Assembly (NCBI GenBank): GCA_021234155.1
Contig: JAJEKV010000061.1
Coordinates: forward strand, 62,001 to 126,000
Direction: 5' to 3'
DNA from: Isoetes taiwanensis
Taxonomy: Eukaryota > Streptophyta > Lycopodiopsida > Isoetales > Isoetaceae
Length of the DNA: 64,000 nucleotides
Part shown: positions 1-12,571 of the stretch, one piece after another
Numbering within the stretch: the first letter of the stretch is position 1
How the letters are laid out: each line of letters begins with the position of its first letter
Position numbers and translations under genes: made by a program
Notes under the pieces: generated by a model
The model's database searches: none
What the model was told of the DNA's origin: nothing
Seen by the model: only the letters and a program-made list of their open reading frames with translations

Positions 1-2600
1 GAACATGTAGATGGTCAAATTCTTGGTCAACAGCCATAGCCAACTTAGATCAAACTCCCAAGTCAATCTCGTTCAAAACAACCTTCTTTACATAAAGGAT
101 GTTTGTTGAATGCCCTTACAAAAAAGTAGGCTACTAAAATAGCATACGAGAAAGTGTGTGTATCTAAGCTTAAAAGCATCAAAAGATCTAAGGTTGAGTG
201 CCAAGAATTGAGTTAGAAGAAGTCATAGGTAAATAACAAAATGGGAGTATGCATCTAGTCGTAAGCTAAATCCCTTCCTAATAGTCATCCAAATTGTTTA
301 TTAGAACTTCAGGTGAAAGAGTTTGTCAAGAAAGTTGAAAGTTGAAATTACCTTAATTCTTGTGGACCTAAAAAATCTATCTATCTATCTATCTTAATGG
401 GTGAGATTAAATTGAAATGCAAACCTAAATTTGAATTAAACTAAAAGAGTTAAGTTAAATGAATAATTCAAAGCCAAAGCTTTTATTTAAAAATCAATGT
501 TTACTACATACAATTTTAGTAGTATTACACAATCTATGGGAATTTAAGAGAATTTTACGTAATCTATGGAAATCTTTTTAAAACCTTTGAGTATGTAAGG
601 AAATCATCATAGAATCTAAGGGGATCTAGGGGCATCTACAAACCTTTGAGTATGTAGGGAAATCATCATAGAATCTAAGGGGATCTAGGGCATCTACATT
701 TTGAAAGTCATGAAGCTTTAAGCTAAATCGCTTTCTCGATAGCTAGGTCACCATTTATTATTAGAACCTCTTCATTCACAAAATAAGAAACGATTCAATA
801 GTCATGTTTTTAGAAACTTCAATTTGCTGGAATTGGCAAATCTCTTGGACTCCACATTGTCATTTGAGAAGTTATTGAATGAGGTCATGTTTGATACATG
901 ATCCCATTTGGGAACCAGTAAATAAGTTCTATGAAGGCAATAATTTTAAGATTTTTACCCTATCTTTCACTGAGTGCGGCTCAATTGGAGGTTCAATATC
1001 TTTAATTGGAAGGTAAGAATAATTTGACAACTGGTGAGTATCTTGCCAGAGAGTATACGAAGTCGAATGTACCTACGTTGGGAAATATACATTCCCCAAG
1101 TTTCTCTAAGATTTTTAAGTTTACTAACATTCCATTAAGACTAAGAATATTTTAGAAAGATTCTATGAGGTAATTCAAAAAAATTTATTTGCTCAAGGTG
1201 TATTCAAATCCTATTTAGAATCTGATTGCATTTGCCAACTTCCATACAGTCATGTCTAAGCTTACACAAGGAGGATATATAGTGTACCTTTTATAATCGG
1301 ATTGAGCATCCGCCAACTTGGTTTCCAGTTCTGAATTTTTTGTTGACAATATGTCAGTTTCTCGAGCAAGTTATTCAAGCGAGAGCTGCAATCATTCCGC
1401 TTATGACATTTTTTAGTGAACATCCTTCAGTATCAAAACACTTCATATCGTTCAACACCACCTCAAGCTAAAGCTTCTGGTCATTAAATGCCTCAATCTC
1501 TGCCTCGCTTACATCCAACTTCAATCACAAATGAACCAATCACCAAAAAGAAGATAAGATCAATAAGCTTTGAAATTAATACTTTTTCATGCCATATATA
1601 CAAACTTTGCTTTCTCAATAATAAAATAGTCTTTGCTCTTGGCTGAATATTTTTAAAAAAGGCCGATCAATTGAAACATCAACTTGGGCATACACAAAAG
1701 TTAACCTTATCTTCAATTGTATCCATAGTAGTCGGAGATCGATGACTTTCCACGGCACCACCATCATAGCCATCATCGTTTAGCGATATCTACTTCAAAT
1801 ATGCAACTCTTACCTTTGATTCTACATAGCAAAAATTTACACCCATTTGAAGATCTAAATCAAACAAATGGCTTCCCTTCAAGTGATGTAGACCGTCCAA
1901 CAAAATACTGGCCACGCCGAGAAATATTATGCACAATCACCCAAAGGATGAGCAGCTAGCTTATATTTAAGTTGGGCTCCTGTAAAACGCGAATTCTGGA
2001 CCTACATTTTGCTTTTTGAGCAAGGATTTATTGCAAGTTTGGCGATACGGGATTTACATTTGGGGAGTTACGATTGAGGATAGCAAGAATTTTTTCTCGA
2101 AAGTACAACAATAAGGAGCAAGGGTTAGTTTCTACAAAGACTTGAAACCATTTTGAGAGCAAATCCAGAGAAAGAAATGACAATGAGTGAAAAGGCAAGG
2201 GCAACGCTAAAAAAAAATCATCGAGGAGGTGTTCCTAGACCCCTGCTACCATGACTGAGATCCAAACAACTTAGTGTAATATTGATTTAGCAAGTCTTCT
2301 GTAGTCTTATATGAAAATGCAAGGATAGACACTTCATCACATAGCTCATTTCCAGAGAGCATACAAAAATTCTTTTGTAGCCCTCGTGGAGTTGCACTGG
2401 GCCGTGGCCGACGGCTCAGAACGCTTCCATTTGAAAGTGTCAATCGACTTAAAATAGCAGAAAAAGCACTTTCAATTTAATACACATGCATAAACCATTC
2501 CAAATGCAATTCAATCTCCATATTTTATAACATGCCTTATGATATAGCATGACACAATTTTCAACAGCGATTGAATGTTTCCCAGCGGTTAGCTTGTACG
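1..2600. other. AT-rich region without a recognised gene
   Basis: I see no protein family in either strand. The stretch contains a short (ATCT)n run near 366-395 and a tandem duplication at 581-698. It lies downstream of the minus-strand HAC fragment, so further degraded HAC exons could be present but I could not recognise any. Confidence 0.4.
581..698. repeat. Tandem duplication of about 59 bp
   Basis: Two adjacent near-identical units begin AAACCTTTGAGTATGTA at 581 and 640. Each contains AGAATCTAAGGGGATCTAGG, so it belongs to the GAATCT-type minisatellite that recurs near 24.4-25.6, 60.5-60.9 and 62.6-62.9 kb. Confidence 0.8.
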
Positions 2601-2694
2601 GATTTTGCCTCAGATTTCTTATAATCCTAGTCCTATTGGGCTACTTTGTGAAACAATGCATTCATGTAAATTATTATATACAACCGCAATGTAC

Positions 2695-3400
2695 CTGCCC
2701 AATCCATCGCCAAGATGGCCGATATGCATCTTAATTTGGTCAATCGTGAAAAGCTCTAGCAAAGAAGTACCAACAATCATAGGCTTTCCGGATTTTGACA
2801 CGCACATGGGCTCCTTTTTATTTCTTGGGATGCCATACTCTTATGCTTTTGCTCAAGTCCAAGTTGGGACTTCACACTCAAGCTCGATGGATTCAACCTT
2901 CATTGTAGATATTCTTCCCTCAATTTTTCCTATACCACATACGCCGCCCAAGCGCCTAATCATAATAATATCCTTGTCACCTTGGTTTTTCGATGATGTT
3001 TTTCATGCTTGCATAACATCTTCACTAGATGACACGTAAAAGTCATGCCGTGTAAAATTCCCATTAGTAGCAATCTCAACTTTTGAGCGTTTAATACACC
3101 GGATGCATCATTTTTCCCAATGTCGGGACTCATAATGCTTGCCTCGCATTTGTTGTTGCATAACCGTCGCTTCACAGAATACACACCGACATCGTGGATC
3201 TTGACAAGTATTATGATGTCAAGAAAGCGGCGCGGATGCAGACAACGAAAGCATACCGGGCAATCTCTTTCACGACAACCGTAAATATGTTTCACAAGCC
3301 GCTTTATATGGTGGCAAAAGGAACAATCTAACATTGATCTTCTCGAGCATCACATTTGCTAGCATGGCGCGGGATGAGCAGCCACCGCTGTCGCTTCATA
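2695..3400 (-). pseudogene. HAC-type histone acetyltransferase fragment (TAZ zinc finger plus linker exon)
   Basis: HAC proteins are plant CBP/p300-type histone acetyltransferases with TAZ, PHD, HAT and ZZ domains; they acetylate nuclear histones. From 3400 down, one frame reads KRQRWLL..RHASKCDA..DQC, another CHHIKRLVKHIYGCRERDCPVC, and a third HHNTCQDPRCRC. Together they give the spaced Cys/His pattern of a TAZ finger. Around 2815-2695 the strand encodes SGKPMIVGTSLLELFTIDQI, matching the conserved segment between TAZ and PHD in HAC proteins, ending near a tryptophan-glycine-glutamine and a GT donor at 2694. Domain order fits HAC. The frame changes several times, mostly near CTG/CAG sites, so the damage may be partly artefactual. 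No HAT domain was found. The family is fairly sure, intactness is not. Confidence 0.7.
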
Positions 3401-3959
3401 TATTGCCTACCCTTTACGACTCAACACCGATGAGTTAGTTTGCGATAAACCATTGGCGCAAATCGGACTTGGCAACCGGTTTGAAGCTTTCATCGCTATG
3501 TTTTTCTTTGCAGTGCGCAAATCATCGATTCTAAAACTTGTGGATGTGGTTTGGTGGGCCCCTTGGACCTCGAGTCGATTCTTTCTTCTTGCTCCTGTTG
3601 TCGCCGCTATTGTGTTGTGTGGTCCGGATCACATTGTTGATTCTTTTTCTCCATCCACGCCGACATTTCCTCGCAAGGTGAATTCATTGCGCCCGGATGA
3701 TATCTTAAAGGGGATCTCGCCGCCTTGTTAAAAAGATGGGATTTCCAAATGCCGATTGTTCCCCTCATGCAAAGGAGTTCATTGTTGCACTTCATTGCAG
3801 ATGAGCTTGTTTTGCTATTAGTGCCACCGACTCCAAAGAGTTCACAAAGATTGATAGGTTGCCCCAATGGCCTTGATATCGTCTTTGGCAAAGTGGATCT
3901 TGTAAACACAACCGCATTAAGTATCACAAAAACAATAAGCAAAAGACTCGAGACTAACA

Positions 3960-6900
3960 CTTAAAAATTAACATAAATATCTACCACATACTTTGGGTGA
4001 CGATTGTCTTTGGTGATTTGTCCCGTGATAGTTTTGCATCTTTCCATAATTTGGATTTGATGGTTAGTCTGTGGAAACCACTTGAATTTCCACCGTGAAG
4101 GCCGGACGTTTGAAATTAGATGTTGTGAATTTGCCATGAATTGTGCACTATTAAGCATTCCTCATTCAGATGAAGTAGAGGTGAGGTCCGCCTTGATCTT
4201 TACCCAATGCTGTGCCCTTAAAGCCATGATACACATATTCCCCGCTAAATATTGCTGTTCTTTGCAACCGTGTGTGGTGTTCATACCTTGTGGGACACTA
4301 GGATGACCGACGGTTATTGAATGTGACATATCTAAACCGGGATTGGAATCATCTAACCGCCTACGCCTATGCAGCGGGATGTCATATTGTAGCATACAAT
4401 TGCAATGACATGCCATCTTACAGGTAATAAGTACAATAAAAAGACATGGTGGTACCTTAAAATTGTTGCCAAATGTCACCCTTAATCACCCATAGCGCAT
4501 AACCCGCAACAAAACCCAAGAGTAAGATGTGAAAGGAAGTGACAATGCATGTGGCATAACTTCCAAACATGTTGCAATCGATTATTATAATAGACATTGA
4601 TATCAAGTTCAACAACCACTAATCAAGAAGGAAATTTACCCGTAATTTCCAAAAGATCGATTCATGGTCCGGATTTGCATAGTCCAAAACCACCGCATCG
4701 CATTTTGCTCAAAGAACATACGTGCAAAGCAAAAAGCTTAAGAAAAACGTCTCAATCATCTAAATAGTGCATCCACAAGTCATGCAACATACTCGGAGAA
4801 TATCTGAAAATAACAGTTCATCCACGGGGCAAAAGAGCCCAATCGACCGCCATATAGGTCCATCATGCCCTCATACAAAATATTGAGATTCCAACATCAT
4901 AGCAAACTAAAGAAAGAAGAGAAGGTCCCAAAACCCCGAAACATCACACCAATATAATGCATTCTATTCTTAAACATGTTGGTTGATCACAAAGTGGCAA
5001 GAAATGCATGTGATTTTAACCCGAACCACAAATATTTGAAACCGCTTTGTGTATCCAAATAACCGCATCTAATTCGGAAGAACCAAGTGCGACAAAGATA
5101 CACGTTTAAAATGCCGACGCATCTCCATAATCTACCACTCATATCACGAGAAGAGCGGACCTCTAGCATTTTGCACTTGAACTATCCTCTCACAGTAGCA
5201 TTTATTTGAGAGATTTGAATGTTCGGATCTTCAAAACTCTTTTCTGGTTGCATGAAGAAGACCTCATATTCATCTAATGCCCCAACCATTTATGGCGCAT
5301 ACTAATAATCTCACTTAGTTTTTCAATACATCCTATATGTCTTTTTAGCATCAACATCAACTATTACTATATCACGGACAAATACACCATAAACAATTCA
5401 ACTTGTTGCCAAACACATTTGTCACTAAGAATGTCATGCGCCCGAGTCTCAGAAACCATAATTGGACCAGATATAACTAGAGCAAAGGACACTCCAATTA
5501 AATCAAGAATTAAAAATAAGAAAGGGAGGATTAATTACATTTATGCCATTCAAGAGAGAAAAACGATTTGTCAAAGCTTATATAGGGTTCTCAAGAACAC
5601 ATCTTAATGCATTCAACGAGAACATTTGCGGCAAAAGCACATCAAGATCTCAAACAAGAATTACTTAATATCATCAAAATTGTGGTCTTAGTGGGTCGCT
5701 AAATGACTCTGAAATGGAGACCTAAAGAATGTAGTTGTGCTCGCCCAAAGAAGAAGTTGCATCAAGATACGAATAGAATTGCCTCCATAAAAACCGGATA
5801 ACTCCACGAACATAATAGTAACATCCGCCGTTGATGTACCCGCTCAACCTTGTTCTTTGCGGAAGCCAATGATCTCATGAACCTGCTTTTGCAATGGACA
5901 ATTGCAACGGGTTGAGAACATGAAATTGCTATGCAATCGCATGGCTTATTATAGTTGCAAATTCTCGCCAGACGAGATTCAATGGGGTAACCATAAATTC
6001 CCCGCAAAGACGTTCTCATCAATCCAAGAAGTGAAGAAATTGCTATCGTGAAAAGGGAAGAAATAATTGCGCATCCGAAGAAGGGAAACAAAAATGCTTG
6101 AGTCAAGAAATCTGTTAACAACTACGACTTGGGCATACCTTAAACAATAATTGACATGGCACCTCATCCATTTTACAGCCCTATCTACCACCAGTTCTCG
6201 GATCCAATCAATAAACCAACAACAAAATCGGTGGAGCCCAACAATATATAACTGGAACAATATATAACCGCAGAATCGTAAAACCCTACATCCCAATCAT
6301 ATCTTTCAACTTCGCACAAAATAAAGCAAAGCTCTTTCAGGCAAAAATGTTGCATGCTAATCGTGCAATATCCTCCGCCTAAGATGCTATAGCTAATGCA
6401 CACACTCAAATCATATATTCATATCCCGTGAGGGAGATCTAGCGGTTGAAATAAACATGCAATGAAGCCCATTTCTAACAAACTAAAATGACCGGTGGAT
6501 TCAGAAATTCTTCCTCTCATGATACAAAACCACGTTAAACCAAAATGGCTAAAACGTACTAGCTTATAGTTTATAAGAATAAAATGCCAAAAACAATGAT
6601 CATAGGACTCGTCTTTGGCTCATATCTTTAATGTGTGTGCACTAACTAAGGAGTAGAGTAGAACCCTCCTTTTGTGCATTTACTTGCCTTGTAGCAGATC
6701 TCATTTGTTTGAAGACAATGCAAAACATTTGGGTCGGTGTCACCTTTGCACTTGCCCCGATTAGCAGGGACTATTGCCGATTCCAAACGCATGTCAATTA
6801 GCGTTGTAATAATTGTGTTGTAGAATAAGCAAATATACTCTTGTATGTACAACACTATGTTTTAACATGTACAAACCGCATACAAATGTAATTCAAACAT

Positions 6901-7050
6901 GCTCGTAATCCAAATAAAATTTAATCAACAAAGATCCTATGCGATCCATCACAATCGAAGCTAAAAGTCAAAGCATATAGAAGCTAAAGCGGCTTCTATA
7001 TGCACAACTACATCCCCTCCTCCAACTTAGCTTCATATCTGACTTCATTG
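3960..7050. other. No recognised gene
   Basis: Only short open frames are present, none matching a family I know. The region lies upstream (in minus-strand sense) of the HAC fragment and could hold introns or upstream exons of it, but nothing in the sequence shows this. Confidence 0.4.
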
Positions 7051-7053
7051 CAA

Positions 7054-7395
7054 CTTTGCTATAAGACCTGAGTTAAAATGAGCATATAATGTACAGAGAT
7101 AAACTAGAATGAAATATGAGATTACAACTTAACAACAACTTAACTACAACAGCATGATCAAAGGAAAAATCACGTAAGAACTCAAAGACTAAACATTCTA
7201 CTCACGGATTAGCAAAAATCAACAATGCAAGTTTGCTATAAGACCCGAAAGTTAAAATGAGCATATAATGTACTGAGATAAACTAGAATGAAATATGACA
7301 GTACAACTTAACTACAACTTAACTACAACAGCATGATCAAAGGAAAAATCTCAGAAGAACTCAAAGACTAAACATTCTACTCACCGGATTAGCAT
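7054..7395. repeat. Tandem duplication, about 165 bp units, period about 178
   Basis: The units start TTTGCTATAAGACC at 7054 and 7232 and end near GGATTAGCA. Differences fall mainly on CTG/CAG words: GACCTGAGTT against GACCCGAAAGTT, TACAGAG against TACTGAG, GAGATTAC against GACAGTAC, CACGTAAG against CTCAGAAG. Confidence 0.85.
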
Positions 7396-7780
7396 TGGAC
7401 CTGTTGTATCCAGATTTCCTTGCTACCCAAACTAAGCAAAGAAACGAGGGTCCATGGCTCGGGTTGTTGGCATAATCGATCTCCAAATACTAAGCAAAGA
7501 ACGGGACTATAAGTGATGAAATTTGAGAATTAGAAGGAAAAAGAGGAGTACCGGAAAGGGAAAGCAGGGGCAGCTTCATTTGTGGCGGAAGATCAAGCAA
7601 GCAGGCAATCTATCGAGAAGCGGATAATGTCGGATGATGATCGATGGCATGCGACCTGAACATGCCGCAGTCCGCCACAACCCCCGAATCAAGAAAGAAC
7701 GACCGGACCAAACATTCCACGGTGCATTTTGAAGACACTTTTTCTGTTGCCTAAAATACTTCGCGTACGGGCGTTTTTCC

Positions 7781-8010
7781 ATGAGGAATCCACAATAACC
7801 CTCGGTTAAAAGCTGAAGGCATGTCGGATAAAAATTGGCGCAACTCCCATCCGTCTTTTGATCTTCCTCGACTGGGCTAGAATCGATGCGCCCTTTCTAA
7901 TGGAATCCACAATAACCCTCGGTTAAAAAGCTGAAGGCATGTCGGATAAAAATTACAAGAACTCCCATCCGTCTTTTGATCTCTCCTCGACTGGGCTAGG
8001 CGAATCGTGA
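7781..8010. repeat. Tandem duplication of about 100 bp
   Basis: GGAATCCACAATAACCCTCG begins two similar units near 7784 and 7901. Both run to a CTCGACTGGGCTAG motif. The short open frames crossing them are not recognisable. Confidence 0.8.
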
Positions 8011-8839
8011 GAAGAGCCACTACCAAGATAGGCCCAAATCTGCTTGAAATCACGGGCGGGCACCCCGAAATGCGCCAAAGTAAATTTCGCGCGTGGCAAT
8101 GCCCGAAGACCGGCAATCGTGAAGAAAAAAATTCCTCCTCTACCTTGCAACCAGCGTATTTATGCAACCGCAGTTGAACATATGATAAAACTCAGAACCC
8201 CAAGTATATTATTGCCACATGTGCCTAAACAATATGTTGGCGATACGTTTCCCCGGTAATATAACTTGTCAGAATTTGGGCTTCCTACCAAGTTCGAAAT
8301 TCTAACCTAGATGAAGCTACTTTAGGTCCGCAGATCCTCGGTTGTCAAAGGCGCAAGTACTCTCTCCCTTACATTATTTATTGCGAGAACTAAAAGAACG
8401 AAATTAGATATTACCAAGGAAAGAAGGAATACCGGCTCTAATATCTTTTTGAGTGATGCAAACACAAAGTTTATTTAGGAAAATTTGAAAAGCTGGAAGA
8501 GAGCCGGAGAGGTGGTGGATTCTATATCGGAAGCTCAAAATTGAATGAAAGAAAAGATGCGGCTTGGGAAATATCGCTTGGGTTTCCTCGCCGGGAGCTT
8601 CCATGCTACTCGAATCGGTGCCCGAGGAAGGAGCAAGCAGACCAGGTCGATTCGATTTCGACACCGCTCCATTGGACCTTGGCGCCTTGACGATGGTCTT
8701 ACTTACAATCCCACAAAGACAGATGAAACAACAAATCGATGGCGCCAAAGAACTACGGTGAGAGAGCAAGAAGTGATAAGTGATAATAGGAAGGCGGGGG
8801 ACGGACCAAACCGGACGGCTAAGGCGTGGGATTATTTGG

Positions 8840-9085
8840 GGTTTTAACGTGGGCCGTCCAGATCTAAAAATGGACGGCCGGGATTAAAGTGTCTACACAC
8901 ACTTTATACACAATATTTGAGATGGACGGTCGAGATGAAATGCCCCAATTTCAAGGGCCCAGATGAAAAGCCCCAAATAAGGGGGGTTGCTTGGGGTGTT
9001 ACGACGTGTCACCGTCTGGGCCGTTCATCTCAGAGATGGACGGCCGAGATCAATCTGTACCAATATTTTGGTACACCAACAAGAG
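8840..9085 (-). mobile_element. Terminal 'beta' repeat, outward end on the right
   Basis: This stretch holds several copies of the (G)ATGGACGGCC(G)AGAT motif and the hairpin GCCCCAAATAAGGGG at 8970-8984. The same motifs in the opposite orientation open the units at 54.79 and 62.97 kb and, in this orientation, close the unit at 23.75 kb. It is probably the end of the unit containing the minus-strand HAC fragment. Unlike the other ends it is not followed by a long (TA)n tract. Confidence 0.6.
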
Positions 9086-9089
9086 GGAT

Positions 9090-10420
9090 GCTTGTGCACT
9101 TGTTGGGGATCCTCATCTTCTAGTTCAAGAAATCGGGATTCCAATTGAGGTTGAAAATATAATAGTTCTTCAACGAGTTAACATTCAGAATTTGAAAACA
9201 AAAGGGATATCGCACACCCCACCGTTGGGAAATATGAAGAGCAATCTTGATATAGCTTTCATATTAGATGTGCTTTACAATCGATGTTTGTATAATCTTA
9301 GGGAGTACCAGAGTGTTTTCAAAAATCTTAATAGACTCCTACAAAATTCAGAATCTCTTAAAATATTGGATAGTTTTGGCAGCATTTCAATGTTGTTTTG
9401 TTCTTGTGATTTGGTGTTTAGACTAATGGTAATAGACTAGGTCTACCAACCGTCTATTAAACGATTAAGGTCTTTGCACTGGCATACCTTTTTGTAGTCA
9501 GCGCGTGTTGTTCTTTAGGCTTATTTCGTTCGATGGCAACATACCCCATATGATCATAGGATCATTAGTATAGAGAAATAGAGCTCGTTGCTAAGATCTT
9601 TATGATAATTTCCTCATACAGTGTCTATAGAACTCCTTGCTAAGACTTCATCGTAAATTCCCCATGCAGGTATTTCTATCACAATTGACCAGTTGACTTG
9701 ACACACTAATGTTCGAGAAATACATAATAGCATGCTATTAGATTATAAGTGTTTCTAAACAATTTCTTTCAGTCCGCAGAAATTGATACTGTCGACCTAA
9801 CTTTTAGCTTTCTTCGTTTGACAAACATTTTTTTATTGCATCTAAAGTTGCGATTCATGAAGGAAAGACAATATCAATAAACCCCTTAGTGTAATCCCCC
9901 ATTTGGCAAGGATTTTGATGGAGATACACTAAAGATGGTCCCATTCAACAAACTTTCAACATGCGACTGCCCATGAAATTGAATCATTCTTATTATGTGG
10001 ATGAAGAAGTTCTAATATACAATGGTGAACTTTTGACTGCTAGAAGTCCTATGACTACATGATACGAGAAATACTACAAAGTTGTATCAAAATATATGGC
10101 AATGTTAACCGATGCAACTTTCACTATAAATTATTCAAATTTAATTCTTGACAGTAATAGACATTCATCTTTACGCCAATTTTTTATGTCATGCTAGACA
10201 AATCAAATGCGACTCTTTGAGTTTGATTCAAATTTAACTCGACTATTCACCGAGAGGTATTAATAAACAATGGTGACCTTCATCGAATGACTATTTTGCG
10301 AGGAATTGAGCTTAAATATTCGCGTCTTCAGACTAAATGCATACTGAACTTTTCGCACTGATCTGCTTAATCTCGAACTTTATTCCTCGTCGTTCATCAG
10401 CCATAATTGATAAACCCATT
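9090..10420. other. No recognised gene
   Basis: I see no coding exon. The right edge runs into the GATAGTACAAAAACTTG end motif at 10425-10441. Confidence 0.4.
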
Positions 10421-10424
10421 GATA

Positions 10425-10444
10425 GTACAAAAACTTGTATATAT
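10425..10444 (+). mobile_element. 'Alpha' end motif of a (TA)-bounded unit
   Basis: GATAGTACAAAAACTTG is followed by TATATATA. The same word recurs next to (TA)n at 61120-61140, in variant form at 62943-62961, and reversed at 17415-17436. It marks the junction between two abutting units. Confidence 0.6.
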
Positions 10445-11982
10445 ACAATTATATTATGGGTCCTATGGGGGGTTGAAAGTTTGTAGAGATTCATCCTGGC
10501 CGTCGATTTTCTGAGGTGTCACGACAATAGCCTTTGGATTTGATGGGGGGGCATGCATGGGGATGAGTTAGCAACTCCCCTCAACTCCCCTATCTCTAGT
10601 ATTTAATGCTCATACAATATAATTTCATGGGGCAATAATCCATCCATTTATTCTATCATTCACAAAAGATGCTAGCTAGAAAATAAATGAGAATCATGAG
10701 CCAACCCAAACCAATTGAATTCTCATAAAGCTTGCCTCAAATGTCGCTCTTTTAGCTCCTTAGACCAACTTGGAAAAGATCTTTCCTTCACCAAATTTGT
10801 GGGAGACAAACACCAACAAAAGTTTTTTCAGTGCATATACCCTTAGGTATAAGGTTTATGGTCATAGTAGAGGGTAGCTCTGGGAGTGTGGAAGCATCAA
10901 CCTTAACCGATAAGTTTGCAGCAATGATCTGGAGCTTGAAGTGCAACTTGTTGATCAGCTTAACTTGATCGCCAAGTTACCTGCCTGATAGCCAATAATC
11001 TTGGCATATTCAAGGTTGCCAACTCATCGCCCTTGCTTGATTGTTGCACCCACAAAAAAGATGGACCTTCGTGATCATTGATTGCCTAGACACGTCAACA
11101 TGCATATAAAATATTCTATTTCACAAGAAACATTTTGCATAAAGGGATTAAAGAATAATTGCTGTCAAATATTAGATCTCACGATGGTGCTAATATTAAT
11201 CATGCCATTGCATTGTATCCAAAACTATAAAATAGCAAAAATTAGGGTAATCTAAAGCAGAACATTTCCATTTAAATTCTAGACTTTATTTCATAGTATG
11301 ACATTAGTCTATTAGGTATATTTGATTTAAACCTTATTGTGTCTCGCTTATTATGTAATTCAATATACTAAGGGCACACATAAGTTCGAATGAGTATGGC
11401 AGCCTTGGTCCTGGAGAGGTGTTGTTATCCATAGTCTGCTTGAATGTGTGAACATAGGGGTTGGCGCTACGGGGGCATGTGATGGCAATGTGTTCATTGA
11501 GTCTCGGAATTGCAAGAAAGGGATGCTATAAAAAATTAATAAGATGTGGAGAATTATCTGTTGTATTTGTCTTACAGGTTGCAAAGGATATTGTGTTGGC
11601 GACTTCTGGGAGCGCCACGCAGAGATCTTAGGCAAAAAAATCAACTTTCTGGCTCTGTGGACATGCTTGGGTTTGATTCCTAAGGAGCCTATTTTTATTT
11701 GTACAAAAAATAATTTTATAGTAACTTCTGGGTGGAAACAAAGGCCCATATTTAGATTTCCAATCTGTGACATGAGGACTGATAAGTACCTTAGACAACC
11801 CATTACATTTCCTCATACAGAAAGATTCTGTATTTACAGGCAATATGCCTTACCATGATCGAATAAATCCATTAATTGGCAAAACAAACTTGACCATTAA
11901 TGGCTCTGGCTTCGGAATTGCCGTTTACGCTTAGACAAACCTTCACGCCTCTGCTTACGTTTGGACCAACTTCCAAAGGGCA

Positions 11983-12276
11983 TCAAGAATCAGTAAGAAC
12001 ACAGAGAATACAATTGTCACATCCCTTCAAAGTAGAATTACCACTAACTTCTGAGGAGTGCGAATGACTGCCTTCCAGCTTAGAGGTTAGGAATTTATTA
12101 TCCGCACCAAAAAGTTTGGCAATCCTCCTTATCCTAGAAAGCACCCATTCCCCAAATAGAAAATCTTTGTGCAGTGCTGAACAACATCTACGCATTATTG
12201 AATACCTAGTGTGATGCAACTCATTAACCCTATAACATCCATAGCAGAAATGAACCTGACAACATGGACATTTCAA
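11983..12276 (-). CDS. Open frame, possible exon, unrecognised
   Basis: A 97-codon open stretch on the minus strand, rich in cysteine at the start (CPCCQVHFCYGCYR) and containing LFGEWVLSRIRRIAKLFGAD. I do not recognise it. It lies inside the gene-carrying element at 10.4-17.3 kb and has the same strand as the EMB8-like and GDSL exons, so it could be another captured exon. Confidence 0.2.
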   Translation of the reverse strand: MKCPCCQVHFCYGCYRVNELHHTRYSIMRRCCSALHKDFLFGEWVLSRIRRIAKLFGADNKFLTSKLEGSHSHSSEVSGNSTLKGCDNCILCVLTDS

Positions 12277-12485
12277 AACATGTGTTGTCTTGATGATTTT
12301 GAGACATTAACTAAGGTAGTTATGGCAATATACCTCAGCAAAAATCTTCGTAAAGATGGGTTAGCCAGGACAGAAGCCCAAGTAATATTCATGGAACTAG
12401 AACATGACAAACGCCCATTCCAATGAATAAAAATGCCTGATAGAAACTTCTCAATCCATAGCCTTCCAAAAAAAAAAAGAAACTT

Positions 12486-12571
12486 CTCAACCCCTACGAA
12501 AATGACACCATTGCTTGTTTGTGAGGAACTCAACCCCTACGAAAATGACACCATTGCTTGTTTGTGAGGAA
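12486..12571. repeat. 43 bp perfect tandem duplication
   Basis: CTCAACCCCTACGAAAATGA starts two directly adjacent copies at 12486 and 12529. Confidence 0.9.
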
